The notes: a model not told the origin generated them from the letters alone. Numbered from the stretch's first letter, positions 44,267 through 52,085 are shown. The stretch: 56,457 nt of DNA from Sulfidibacterium sp964473895 (GCA_964473895.1 CAYYRE010000003.1:1-56457); one strand, 5' to 3'. Translations and numbers: made by a program.

Positions 44267-44574
44267 TTTATAACTCATTTCTTTTCTCATTACCTCTTTT
44301 TCATTTTAGCCCTCTGTTTAAAAAACGCAACAAGGTTTTTCATTCCTACTTTTTCCCGAAAAAGCAAAAAATATCTCTCCTGTTCTCAAAGTATATGAAG
44401 GAAACATTCCGCCTTCCGGTATTCTATCATTCTGTTGCATAACTTTTTACCCATCTTTTCTTTTCTATCTTCCAACATTCATTAAACAAGTGATTACTCG
44501 CTTGCAAATATAGAAGAAAAAATTTCATAAAATCAACCAAAGTTCAAAAAAAATTAGTCCGATTTTGATAATTT

Positions 44575-45936
44575 TTAACGGGAAAGTAAGAAAATACCGT
44601 AACGCTCTGTATCACTGCTCTTTTGCAATGCTGAAAGAATAAGGCGTCGAACCTCTTTGTTATCTTTTTGGGGGATAATATAATCATTGACCGTCTCTCT
44701 GCTTTCCAATTCTTCCGAAGGAACAAAGCCGAATCCTTTGTATTGACCATTTTCCACTTTCACGACTGCTTTTTCCGCAGGATGCCGCCCGATATCAACC
44801 AAAAGAAAATCTTGTTGGGGAAATTCATAATTTTCCAATGCACGGCGCACCCGCAGGTTATAAGATGCTGCCGGCTCCTCCCCCACACAAGCTCCCCGGC
44901 ATTGATGAATTTGATAATGAAAACAGGGTCCCGCCACCTCGTACAAGCCGTTCAGTTTTTGACAGAGTGCATATTGTTCCGTCAGACGGGTAAGATGCCC
45001 TTTCCCTTCGGAAGCGGAGCCATAAGTATACAGCGGTACAACATCCTCTATTAAAGAGCGTACCCGTAGATTCAGATACCCGTTTTCATCAGTAAAAGCA
45101 TACAAACCATATCGGTAAACAGAACGTCTTTGGGCACGGTTGAACAACGGTTGATATTTTTTGATTTCGGCTGACTCTAACAAGAGGGCTACCAATTCGC
45201 TGCCGGTCACTTGATAATGCACTGAATGCAACAGGTTTTTCATTTCCTGTTCTTTTTTATCGCTATGATTATTCAGGTGAGAAAGCACTCTTTCACGGAT
45301 ATTCAACGATTTACCCACATAAATCAATTTTCCGGAAGCATCGTAAAAATAGTAAACCCCTGTGGCAGCAGGGAGGTTTTCCACGAGCGACCGGTGCACT
45401 TGGTGGGGGGCTTTGGGGCGCTGCCCATTGCCCGACAGGGCCGGTTGAACCGATAGGAGTTTTTCGAACAACCGCACCGTGGCAAGGGCATCGCCGGCAG
45501 CACGATGACGGGCCGGGTTTTCGATGCCAAGGTTATGGCACAATTTTCCAAGACTGTAAGACGGTTGTCCGGGAAATAACTTCCGGCTCCAGCTAACGGT
45601 ATCCAACGTTTCCCGCCGGTAATCATATCCCAGCCGCAAAAATTCGTGGCGGAGGAAACCATAATCGAAACGCACATTATGACCAACCAAAACAGCACCA
45701 TCGGTCAGTTCTACAATTTTTTTGGCCACTTCAAAAAAACGGGGAGCGCTTTTTACCATGGCATTGTTGATGCCCGTCAGCCGGGTGATGCGGTAGGGAA
45801 TTTTCAATTCCGGGTTGATCAGGGTACTGTATTCCTCCACGATCTTTTCGCCATTGTGCAAGAAAACGGCCACCTCGGTTATTCTCCCCTTTGCAGGGCT
45901 GAGCCCGGTGGTTTCAATGTCAATAACAGCGAACAT
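44575..45936 (-). CDS. DEDDh exonuclease fused to a UvrC-like GIY-YIG nuclease
   Basis: 453 residues. Residues 1-165 are a DnaQ/epsilon-type 3'-5' exonuclease: D6 and E8 in DIETTG, D91 in HNVRFD, and H144/D149 in HRAAGD. After a linker, residues 188-275 form a GIY-YIG domain (GVYYFYD ... LIYVGKS, then GSELVALLLESAEIKKYQPLFN). A C-terminal part of unknown type (about 280-453) contains cysteines in CFHYQIHQCRGACVG, like the region after the nuclease domain of UvrC. It resembles the DnaQ-Cho type fusions thought to act in DNA repair. It lies 9 bp downstream of the XRE-S24 repressor gene and is probably co-transcribed, supporting a damage-response role. Confidence 0.87.
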   Translation of the reverse strand: MFAVIDIETTGLSPAKGRITEVAVFLHNGEKIVEEYSTLINPELKIPYRITRLTGINNAMVKSAPRFFEVAKKIVELTDGAVLVGHNVRFDYGFLRHEFLRLGYDYRRETLDTVSWSRKLFPGQPSYSLGKLCHNLGIENPARHRAAGDALATVRLFEKLLSVQPALSGNGQRPKAPHQVHRSLVENLPAATGVYYFYDASGKLIYVGKSLNIRERVLSHLNNHSDKKEQEMKNLLHSVHYQVTGSELVALLLESAEIKKYQPLFNRAQRRSVYRYGLYAFTDENGYLNLRVRSLIEDVVPLYTYGSASEGKGHLTRLTEQYALCQKLNGLYEVAGPCFHYQIHQCRGACVGEEPAASYNLRVRRALENYEFPQQDFLLVDIGRHPAEKAVVKVENGQYKGFGFVPSEELESRETVNDYIIPQKDNKEVRRLILSALQKSSDTERYGIFLLSR

Positions 45937-45945
45937 TTTATCCCG

Positions 45946-46746
45946 TTACAAATTCAACTTCAATTGAATAGCCTTCACCTGTTGTTTAAGTTGTTTCACC
46001 TCTTCGGCCAGCCGGTCTTTTTCTTTGTTGGGTTCGGGGACTTCGGAGCTGATGTAGTTCACAAATTTCCATATCTCACGAATTTCGGTAACGGGCAACT
46101 CGTAAGGCAGATACAACGGATTCAGCGAATAGAGTTTGATCTTGCCTTCCTCTTTGATTTTGTTTTCCAACACTTTAAAAACAATTCCGTCTTCTTTGGT
46201 CAGCACAATGTAAGCATGATGGTTCCGGATGGTGGTCCAATCCTGCACAAATTCACCGGTAACATAGGAGCCATCGGGAATGGGCAGCATGGAGTCGCCG
46301 CTGACCTGAAAAGTGCGGTACTTCTTTTCCCTTGACAAAAAAGGCAGTTTAAAAGTCGGCAGTATTTTAATGTATTCGGGATCGGCAAAACCGTTGGCGT
46401 AACCGGCTTTGGCTTTTTCGTTGACCAGCTCGATGTTTTCTTCGTTGTCCTGGTCCACCGTAGTGGCGAGTACCCGCAGGTTACTGCCTTTCACATAGAT
46501 ATCGTATCCCCTTTCCAATTGTGAAAGCTGACTTTCCGATAAAGCGGAAAGATCCACTTTAACAAGGGTATCGATGGCCACGCCGAAGTATTCGGAAAAA
46601 CGCATCAGGGCATTCAGGTTGGGTTGTGCCGCCCCGTTTTCGTATCCGCTCAGGGTGGAACGTTTCATTTCGAGGGCAAAAGCCACCTCGTCCTGAGTAC
46701 GGCCTCTGCGCTTGCGCAGTAATTTAATGTTGTCTTTGAAATACAT
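45946..46746 (-). CDS. XRE-S24 self-cleaving repressor (LexA/UmuD-like peptidase)
   Basis: 266 residues. The N-terminal helix-turn-helix (about 5-62: IKLLRKRRGRTQDEVAFALEMKRSTLSGYENG) is followed by a linker with the candidate cleavage bond Ala114-Gly115 (KAKAGYANGF). Next is an S24 peptidase domain with catalytic Ser152 in SGDSMLP and Lys191 in VFKVLE, then a C-terminal coiled coil (about 238-266). In this family DNA damage triggers self-cleavage and derepression. The exonuclease/GIY-YIG gene is directly downstream and dinB lies on the other side of the repeat region, so a small SOS-like module is likely. Targets are not proven. Confidence 0.88.
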   Translation of the reverse strand: MYFKDNIKLLRKRRGRTQDEVAFALEMKRSTLSGYENGAAQPNLNALMRFSEYFGVAIDTLVKVDLSALSESQLSQLERGYDIYVKGSNLRVLATTVDQDNEENIELVNEKAKAGYANGFADPEYIKILPTFKLPFLSREKKYRTFQVSGDSMLPIPDGSYVTGEFVQDWTTIRNHHAYIVLTKEDGIVFKVLENKIKEEGKIKLYSLNPLYLPYELPVTEIREIWKFVNYISSEVPEPNKEKDRLAEEVKQLKQQVKAIQLKLNL

Positions 46747-46764
46747 ATTGTTTTTATTTTATGG

Positions 46765-47040
46765 TTTTTACTTTTTCACCACCAAGGCACACAAAGGATA
46801 ACACCAAGTCTCACGAGGGCTCTTCTTCTCTTTTCTTTGCGTTCCTTCGTGCAGCACTTTGTGAGACTTTGTGGTTTTTACTTTTTCACCACCAAGGCGC
46901 ACTAAGGATAACACGAAGGCTCACGAGGGCTCTTCTTCTCTTTGCATTCCTTCGTGCAGCACTTTGTGAGACTTTGTGGTTTTTCTTTTTTCACCACCAA
47001 GGCACACAAAGGATAACACCAAGTCTCACGAGGGCTCTTC
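46765..47040. repeat. Left array of about 105-110-bp repeats
   Basis: Two full units and part of a third (starts about 46772, 46882, 46987). Each has TTTTTCACCACCAAGGC..., a CTCACGAGGGCTCTTCTTCTC middle and CAGCACTTTGTGAGACTTTG near the end, so a unit is itself a degenerate palindrome. Bases 46772-47019 are identical to 47609-47856 in the right array. The array runs into the assembly gap. Open frames across it are low-complexity by-products. Confidence 0.85.
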
Positions 47041-47140
47041 NNNNNNNNNNNNNNNNNNNNNNNNNNNNNNNNNNNNNNNNNNNNNNNNNNNNNNNNNNNN
47101 NNNNNNNNNNNNNNNNNNNNNNNNNNNNNNNNNNNNNNNN
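47041..47140. other. Assembly gap (100 N)
   Basis: Exactly 100 N, a scaffolding placeholder. It falls inside a repeat array, the usual reason for a broken assembly. True length and content are unknown. Confidence 0.99.
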
Positions 47141-47170
47141 GTACTTTGTGTTTTTCCCATCGCGAAGGAA

Positions 47171-47542
47171 TTAATGAATTACCCGCTTAATTCCATCTTT
47201 CAAATGCTTTACATTAAAGTTAACCAATAGCCCTAAACGACAACCGGAAAGCTTTAAATAAGTAATAATCTGTGCCATATGAATATCAGCCAAAGCATCA
47301 ACAGATTTTATTTCAACTATTACTTGATCCTCAACCAATAAATCAACCCGATATCCTATTTCAAGTTTAACATCCTCATAAACAAGAGGCAACGGTTTTT
47401 GTTTTAACACTTTCAACCCCGCTTGTCGAAGTTCATAGTATAAACATTCCTCATAAGCACTTTCTAACAGCCCCGGACCCAATGCCGAGTGCACTTTAAA
47501 TGCACAATCCAAGACCTTTTTAAAGATAGTTTCTCTGTCCAT
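47171..47542 (-). CDS. GxxExxY family protein (PD-(D/E)XK nuclease-like fold)
   Basis: 123 residues from the ATG at 47542; further upstream the frame enters repeat sequence. The family signature is clear: FKVHSALGPGLLESAYEECLYYELRQAGL (GxxExxY), then GYRVDLLVEDQVIVEIKSVDAL with the D...ExK nuclease-type core and a late YLKLSGCRLGLLVNFNVKHLKDGI. Function is unproven. These genes are scattered in many Bacteroidota genomes, often beside repeats of the CACCAAGGCACACAAAGG kind as here. The gene sits between two near-identical arrays on the reverse strand and may travel with them. Confidence 0.88.
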   Translation of the reverse strand: MDRETIFKKVLDCAFKVHSALGPGLLESAYEECLYYELRQAGLKVLKQKPLPLVYEDVKLEIGYRVDLLVEDQVIVEIKSVDALADIHMAQIITYLKLSGCRLGLLVNFNVKHLKDGIKRVIH

Positions 47543-47576
47543 AACATTATTATTTTTTCCGGTTATGTTCCTTTTT

Positions 47577-47932
47577 GTAACCTTTCGCGATACTTTGTGG
47601 TTTTTCTTTTTTTCACCACCAAGGCACACAAAGGATAACACCAAGTCTCACGAGGGCTCTTCTTCTCTTTTCTTTGCGTTCCTTCGTGCAGCACTTTGTG
47701 AGACTTTGTGGTTTTTACTTTTTCACCACCAAGGCGCACTAAGGATAACACGAAGGCTCACGAGGGCTCTTCTTCTCTTTGCATTCCTTCGTGCAGCACT
47801 TTGTGAGACTTTGTGGTTTTTCTTTTTTCACCACCAAGGCACACAAAGGATAACACGAAGTCTCACGAGGGACCTTCTTCTCTTTGTGCTCCTTCGTGCG
47901 GTACTTTGTGAGACTTTGTGGTTTTCACATTA
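47577..47932. repeat. Right array of about 105-110-bp repeats
   Basis: Three units starting about 47609, 47719 and 47824, with the same order and sequence as the left array; the last unit has diverged (GGGACCTTCTTC, GTGCTCC, GCGGTAC). It ends near GTGGTTTTCAC. With the left array it brackets the gap and the GxxExxY gene. The remaining bases to dinB (47933-48064) hold promoter elements. Confidence 0.85.
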
Positions 47933-48020
47933 TGCAGGCAAGCCGGAAACACAAAGTTTTTCATTCTATTTTTTTGTTTTTACGAAGCAGATTTTCTCCA
48001 TAATGATTATATTGTCGTCA

Positions 48021-48046
48021 TAATTTTGACGGAATTTTAGTCAAAA
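48021..48046 (+). promoter_or_regulatory. dinB -7 element overlapped by an inverted repeat
   Basis: Forward -7 TAATTTTG (48021-48028) overlaps TTTTGAC (48024-48030), which with GTCAAAA (48040-48046) forms an inverted repeat around a 9-bp spacer, 18 bp before the dinB ATG. It could be an operator for the nearby XRE-S24 repressor. The right arm also contains a reverse-strand TATTTTTG (48049-48042), so two face-to-face promoters are an alternative reading. Confidence 0.45.
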
Positions 48047-48064
48047 ATAGATAAAATATTTTAA

Positions 48065-49246
48065 ATGTCAAGTATCTGGTCAGGAAAAATTTACAATGGG
48101 GAAGAACGGACGATTGTCCACTTTGACCTCGACAGCTTTTTTGTAGAGGTAGAACGGCTGACAAACAGCGAATTAAAAGGAAAACCGGTTATCATTGGCG
48201 GTTTTTCAGGCCGGGGGGTGGTAGCCAGTTGCAGTTACGAAGCAAGGCGTTTCGGGATACATTCGGCCATGCCGGTACGTCTGGCCAGGCGGTTGTGTGG
48301 CGATGCCGTTTTCATCCGCGGCGACATGGAACGTTACAGCAAATATTCGCGGTTAGTAACAGAGATCATTGCCGAGAGCGCTCCTGTTTACGAAAAAGCT
48401 TCCATTGATGAGCATTATGTGGACATCACGGGAATAGACCGTTTTTTTGGCAGTTTGAAATGGGCACACGCATTGAGGCAACGCATCATTGACGAGTCGG
48501 GACTGCCCATTTCTTTCGGTCTGTCAGTCAACAAAACCGTTTCGAAAATAGCCACCGGCGAGTCGAAACCCAACGGGGAACGCTATATCCCGCCGGGGAA
48601 GGTAAAACCTTTTTTGTTTCCGTTGTCCATACGAAAAATCCCCATGGTGGGAGACAAAAATTACCGGCTGCTCCGATCCATGGGCGTTTCCACCATTCGC
48701 ACCCTGAGCCGGATACCGCCGGAAATGCTGATACAAGCCATGGGAAAAAACGGACTCATCCTCTGGAAAAAGGCCAATGGCATCGATCCTTCGCCGGTTG
48801 TTCCCTACCGCGAACAAAAATCGGTAGGAGCAGAACGCACCTTTGAGGAAGACACCACCGACATGCAGCTGTTGCGTCATACGCTGCTGACACTGACGGC
48901 AAAAGCAGCTTTTGAACTGAGAGTCAAACAAAAGCTGACCGGATGTATCACCGTAAAAATACGATACGCCAATTTCGACACACACACCCTTCAACGGCAC
49001 ATTGCTTACACCGCCTTTGACCATATCCTGAACAAAACGGCATGGGACCTGTTTGAACGGCTTTACCGGCGGCGGATGCTGATCCGCCTGCTCGGGGTTC
49101 GTTTCAGCCAGCTCATCGGCGGAAACCAACAACTGGACCTTTTTGATGAAAAACCCGAACAGGCCAACCTCTATCAGACCATAGACCGCCTGCGGCAACG
49201 GTTTGGAAAAAATGCCGTGCGAAAAGGATTTGAGATTGGGGATTGA
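48065..49246 (+). CDS. dinB: DNA polymerase IV (Y-family translesion polymerase)
   Basis: 393 residues. Palm acidic residues D21 and D23 are in HFDLDSFF, and D115/E116 are in SIDEHYVD (canonical SIDEAYLD; the HYVD form is a variant). Other features are the finger motif SYEARRFGIHSAMP (57-70), the helix-hairpin-helix region MVGDKNYRLLRSMGVSTIRTLSRI, a little-finger domain, and a clamp-binding peptide QQLDLF near the end. It copies damaged DNA with low fidelity. Expression under a damage-responsive repressor is plausible given the XRE-S24 gene about 1.3 kb away on the other strand and the inverted repeat at the promoter. Confidence 0.94.
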   Translation: MSSIWSGKIYNGEERTIVHFDLDSFFVEVERLTNSELKGKPVIIGGFSGRGVVASCSYEARRFGIHSAMPVRLARRLCGDAVFIRGDMERYSKYSRLVTEIIAESAPVYEKASIDEHYVDITGIDRFFGSLKWAHALRQRIIDESGLPISFGLSVNKTVSKIATGESKPNGERYIPPGKVKPFLFPLSIRKIPMVGDKNYRLLRSMGVSTIRTLSRIPPEMLIQAMGKNGLILWKKANGIDPSPVVPYREQKSVGAERTFEEDTTDMQLLRHTLLTLTAKAAFELRVKQKLTGCITVKIRYANFDTHTLQRHIAYTAFDHILNKTAWDLFERLYRRRMLIRLLGVRFSQLIGGNQQLDLFDEKPEQANLYQTIDRLRQRFGKNAVRKGFEIGD

Positions 49247-49333
49247 TGATGGTACCGTAGATATCCCTCCGGAAGGAATAGGAATTGAGCAAAGCCAACG
49301 GAATCCATTTTTTCAAAAAAAATTACCGGCATA

Positions 49334-49366
49334 TTGTTAAACATTAAACAAAACATTGTAATTTTG
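49334..49366 (+). promoter_or_regulatory. Promoter of the cysteine leader / transsulfuration operon
   Basis: TTG (49334-49336), 22-bp spacer, -7 TAATTTTG (49359-49366). The expected transcription start is only a few bases before the leader ATG at 49375, so the leader would be translated almost leaderless. Confidence 0.6.
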
Positions 49367-49374
49367 CCCCCGTA

Positions 49375-49443
49375 ATGAAAGGAACAAAAAAACATAACGC
49401 CTTTTTAAAAGCAACATTATTCTGTTGTTGCTGTTGTTGTTAA
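49375..49443 (+). CDS. Cysteine-rich leader peptide (six consecutive Cys codons)
   Basis: 22-codon reading frame: a basic start MKGTKKHNAFLKATLF followed by six cysteine codons in a row (TGT TGT TGC TGT TGT TGT, 49423-49440) and then TAA. It begins 8 bp after a good -7 element. It lies 267 bp upstream of a CBS/cysteine-synthase-like gene, followed by a cystathionine gamma-lyase/synthase gene. A run of codons for the pathway's end product directly before a stop is the hallmark of amino-acid attenuation leaders. A cysteine-sensing role is inferred. Too short for standard ORF calling; no homologue was checked. Confidence 0.75.
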   Translation: MKGTKKHNAFLKATLFCCCCCC

Positions 49444-49694
49444 CAGACCGTCCGTTTCTGTTCATTTATTTTCCATCCTTTTTCCTTTTTTTAAAACAAT
49501 ATGCCGGAAACGATCCGGTAAAAACCGTACAAAATGAAACGACAACCATTTAAAGTGTATTATTATCACATATCCAGTACTTGCTGTTGTTTATGATTCG
49601 CTGCAAGAAAAATTGCACTGCTTAAAAAAACATAGCGGAAAGATAAAAAAGCAAATATCAAATTACAAACCGAAAAAAAACCGGCCTTCGGGCC
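49433..49694 (+). promoter_or_regulatory. Leader RNA with possible alternative pairings
   Basis: The end of the Cys run, GTTGTTGTT (49433-49441), can pair over 9 positions (one G-U) with AACGACAAC (49538-49546). A later GTTGTT (49585-49590) competes for six of those positions. AACAGA (49442-49447) / TCTGTT (49457-49462) forms a small hairpin followed by a T-rich tract to about 49493. GGCC-TTCG-GGCC (49683-49694) sits just before the next start codon. No strong classic terminator is visible, so the mechanism is open. Confidence 0.4.
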
Positions 49695-49710
49695 ACAAAA
49701 AAGCAATATC

Positions 49711-50700
49711 ATGAACTTCAAAAACAATATACTGGAAACCATTGGCAAAACCCCATTGGTAAGATTAAACCGCATAAATGAGGGGCTGTTACCGCTCATA
49801 CTGGCCAAGCTGGAATCTTTCAATCCGGGAGGAAGCAGTAAAGACCGGATTGCCGTTGCCATGATGGAGGCAGCCGAACAGGAAGGGCTCTTAAAACCGG
49901 GAGGTACCATTGTTGAGCCCACTTCGGGAAATACGGGACTGGGGCTGGCGCAGGCCGCCATCCTGCGCGGGTACCGTGTAATTTTCACCATGCCCGATAA
50001 GATGAGCCAAGAAAAGGAAGATGTATTGAAAGCATACGGTGCCGAGGTCATCAGAACGCCCACGGAAGTAGATGCGGATGACCCGCGAAGCTACTATAAA
50101 GTGGCCGAACGGTTGTTAAAAGAGATTCCGGATTCCTTTTCTCCCAATCAATATTTTAACCGGAACAACCCGTCAGCCCATTACCGCTCCACCGGACCGG
50201 AAATCTGGGAAGACACCGAAGGAAAAATCACCCATTTTGTGGCCGGTATCGGGACTGGTGGAACCATTTCGGGAACTGCCAAATACCTGAAGGAAAAGAA
50301 TCCGGATATACGGATTATCGGTGTGGATACCGAAGGCTCTTTATACGAAGATTACTTTAAACACCGGAAAACCAAAGTACATGCTTACCTGACAGAAGGT
50401 ATCGGGGAAGATTTTATCCCTCCCATTGTACAATTTGACAGTATTGACGACATCATCAGTGTTTCGGACTATGATGCCTATGCCACCGCCCGGAGGCTGG
50501 TACGGGAAGAGGCCATTTTTTCCGGTTCTTCTGCCGGTGCCGCAGTATTTGCCGGACTGCAGCTCGCGCGGGAACTTTCGCCCCGCGATGTGATGGTTAT
50601 TTTACTGCCCGACAACGGAAAAAACTATCTTAGCACTTTATATAACGATACCTGGATGAGAGAAAAAGGGTTGTTGGAGGCATTGACCGTCAGCAGTTGA
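49711..50700 (+). CDS. CBS/CysK-like PLP enzyme (probable cystathionine beta-synthase)
   Basis: 329 residues, catalytic core only, without CBS-pair regulatory domains. PLP Lys44 is in NPGGSSKDRIA. Other motifs are the substrate loop EPTSGNTGLGLAQAA (69-83) and the phosphate loop GIGTGGTISG (about 175-184). NPSAHYRSTGPEIW (about 150-163) carries the HY form seen in cystathionine beta-synthases, rather than the GHxxTxxEIW form of O-acetylserine-using CysK. Followed 181 bp later by a cystathionine gamma-lyase/synthase gene, so the pair fits homocysteine-to-cysteine transsulfuration. Cysteine synthase activity remains possible. It is the first gene after the Cys leader. Confidence 0.82.
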   Translation: MNFKNNILETIGKTPLVRLNRINEGLLPLILAKLESFNPGGSSKDRIAVAMMEAAEQEGLLKPGGTIVEPTSGNTGLGLAQAAILRGYRVIFTMPDKMSQEKEDVLKAYGAEVIRTPTEVDADDPRSYYKVAERLLKEIPDSFSPNQYFNRNNPSAHYRSTGPEIWEDTEGKITHFVAGIGTGGTISGTAKYLKEKNPDIRIIGVDTEGSLYEDYFKHRKTKVHAYLTEGIGEDFIPPIVQFDSIDDIISVSDYDAYATARRLVREEAIFSGSSAGAAVFAGLQLARELSPRDVMVILLPDNGKNYLSTLYNDTWMREKGLLEALTVSS

Positions 50701-50737
50701 GCGGTTTGTTATTGCAGGTAGCGCATTTGAAAGTGAG

Positions 50738-50800
50738 CAGGCCCGCCTGACCAGTCATAGTCGGGCAGGCCCGCCTGACCGGCAACAGTCGGGCAGGCAG
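50738..50800. repeat. Two tandem 28-bp repeats with CAGGC ends
   Basis: Unit 50738-50765 (CAGGCCCGCCTGACCAGTCA then TAGTCGGG) is repeated at 50766-50793 with four changes in the middle, followed by CAGGCAG. The GC-rich arms CCCGCC and GGGCAGG can fold on themselves. It lies in the 181-bp gap between the CBS-like and cystathionine gamma-lyase genes. Two direct copies without a spacer are not a CRISPR array. Confidence 0.7.
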
Positions 50801-50881
50801 AAAAATGCTGACAAACATCCGCTGCTCTCCGAGGAGACAACTTTGATAACACGTTAAAAAACAACACAAAAGGATAAGAAC

Positions 50882-52042
50882 ATGAAATTTTCAACAAACA
50901 GTATCCACACGGGGGAAGTACCCGATTTTCGTGATGGCGCCACAGGTGATGTGGTAGCCGCTTTGCATTTATCCACCACTTTTGCCCGTCGCGAAGTGGA
51001 TAAGCCCACCGGCGGTTATGAGTATTCGCGGTCGCTGAACCCTACCCGCAAAGCCTTGGAAGAAAAGCTGGCAGTTATCGAGAAAGCCCGTTACGGCCTT
51101 GCTTTTGCCTCGGGGCTGGCAGCCGAAACGGCTGTTTTGCTGGCTCTTTTACAAACAGGTGATGAGGTCATTGCCACCGATGACCTCTACGGCGGTACCC
51201 AACGGTTGTTCCGGAAAGTGTTTGAAACAAACTTCGGTATCCGGTTCCGGTTTGTGGACACATCGCATCCTGAAAAGATACAGGCGGCCATTACCGGAAA
51301 AACCCGCCTGATATGGGTGGAGAGCCCCACCAATCCGTTGCTCAAACTGACGGATATTGCCGAAACGGCTGCCATTGCAAAGCAACACCATCTGACGCTG
51401 GTGGTGGACAACACTTTTATGAGTCCCTATTTTCAAAACCCGTTGACGTTGGGTGCGCATATTGTTTTGCACAGTACTTCGAAATACATCAACGGGCACA
51501 GCGATTCCATAGGCGGGGCTGTCATGACCCATGATGACGGACTTTTTGAACGCATACGGTTCATACAAAACTCGGCCGGTGGCATGATGTCGCCTTTTGA
51601 CAGTTACATGGTGTTGCGGGGGATAAAAACCCTTGGCATGCGCATGGAACGCCATGCGGCCAATGCCCAAAAGATTGCCGGATTTCTGGAGCACCACCCG
51701 AAAGTCAGGAAAGTCATATATCCCGGATTGGCTTCGTTTGCACAACGCGATGTGGCCCTGAAGCAGATGAGCGGTTTCGGCAGCATGATAGCTGCCGAAC
51801 TAAAAGGCGACCTGCCAACTGCCAAACGGTTTGTGGAAAACCTGCAACTTTTTGCCCTGGCTGAGAGCCTTGGTGGTGTGGAATCGCTCATTGAGTTGCC
51901 GGCATTGATGACCCATGCTTCGGTACCGGCGGAGGTAAGGCAGGCTTTGGGCATATCGGACACGTTGATCCGCATTTCGGTAGGCGTGGAAGACGTGGAA
52001 GATTTGCTGGCCGATCTGCAAGCAGCATTGGATAAGGTTTAA
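50882..52042 (+). CDS. Cystathionine gamma-lyase / gamma-synthase family enzyme
   Basis: 386 residues. Fold-type I Cys/Met-metabolism PLP enzyme: YEYSRSLNPTR (46-56), FASGLAAETAVL, DDLYGGTQRLF (100-110), ESPTNPLLKL, VVDNTF, and PLP Lys201 in HSTSKYINGHSD. The ending LIRISVGVEDVEDLLADL is typical. The family contains both gamma-lyase (Cys synthesis from Met sulfur) and gamma-synthase (Met synthesis). The upstream CBS-like gene and the Cys leader favour the lyase, but sequence alone does not decide. Probably co-transcribed from the promoter at 49334. Confidence 0.87.
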   Translation: MKFSTNSIHTGEVPDFRDGATGDVVAALHLSTTFARREVDKPTGGYEYSRSLNPTRKALEEKLAVIEKARYGLAFASGLAAETAVLLALLQTGDEVIATDDLYGGTQRLFRKVFETNFGIRFRFVDTSHPEKIQAAITGKTRLIWVESPTNPLLKLTDIAETAAIAKQHHLTLVVDNTFMSPYFQNPLTLGAHIVLHSTSKYINGHSDSIGGAVMTHDDGLFERIRFIQNSAGGMMSPFDSYMVLRGIKTLGMRMERHAANAQKIAGFLEHHPKVRKVIYPGLASFAQRDVALKQMSGFGSMIAAELKGDLPTAKRFVENLQLFALAESLGGVESLIELPALMTHASVPAEVRQALGISDTLIRISVGVEDVEDLLADLQAALDKV

Positions 52043-52085
52043 GATACCTGTTTTCATCAAAGGTACAGTCTGCCTTTTTTTCTGC

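Noticed and set aside
44575..45936. GIY-YIG domain as a homing endonuclease
   Set aside because: The domain is fused to a DEDDh exonuclease and followed by UvrC-like sequence, with no intron, intein or target-site context.
46761..47230. Forward open frames spanning the N run and the repeats
   Set aside because: They read through the assembly gap and consist of FFFTTK/HTKDNTK low-complexity repeat translation.
46765..47932. Repeat arrays considered as CRISPR
   Set aside because: Units are about 105-110 bp, directly adjoining and internally palindromic, with no regular 30-40-bp unique spacers and no cas genes.
49444..49710. SAM or other known sulfur riboswitch before the CBS-like gene
   Set aside because: No recognisable SAM-type core helices were seen. 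The region is AT-rich with only small hairpins, and the Cys leader explains it better.
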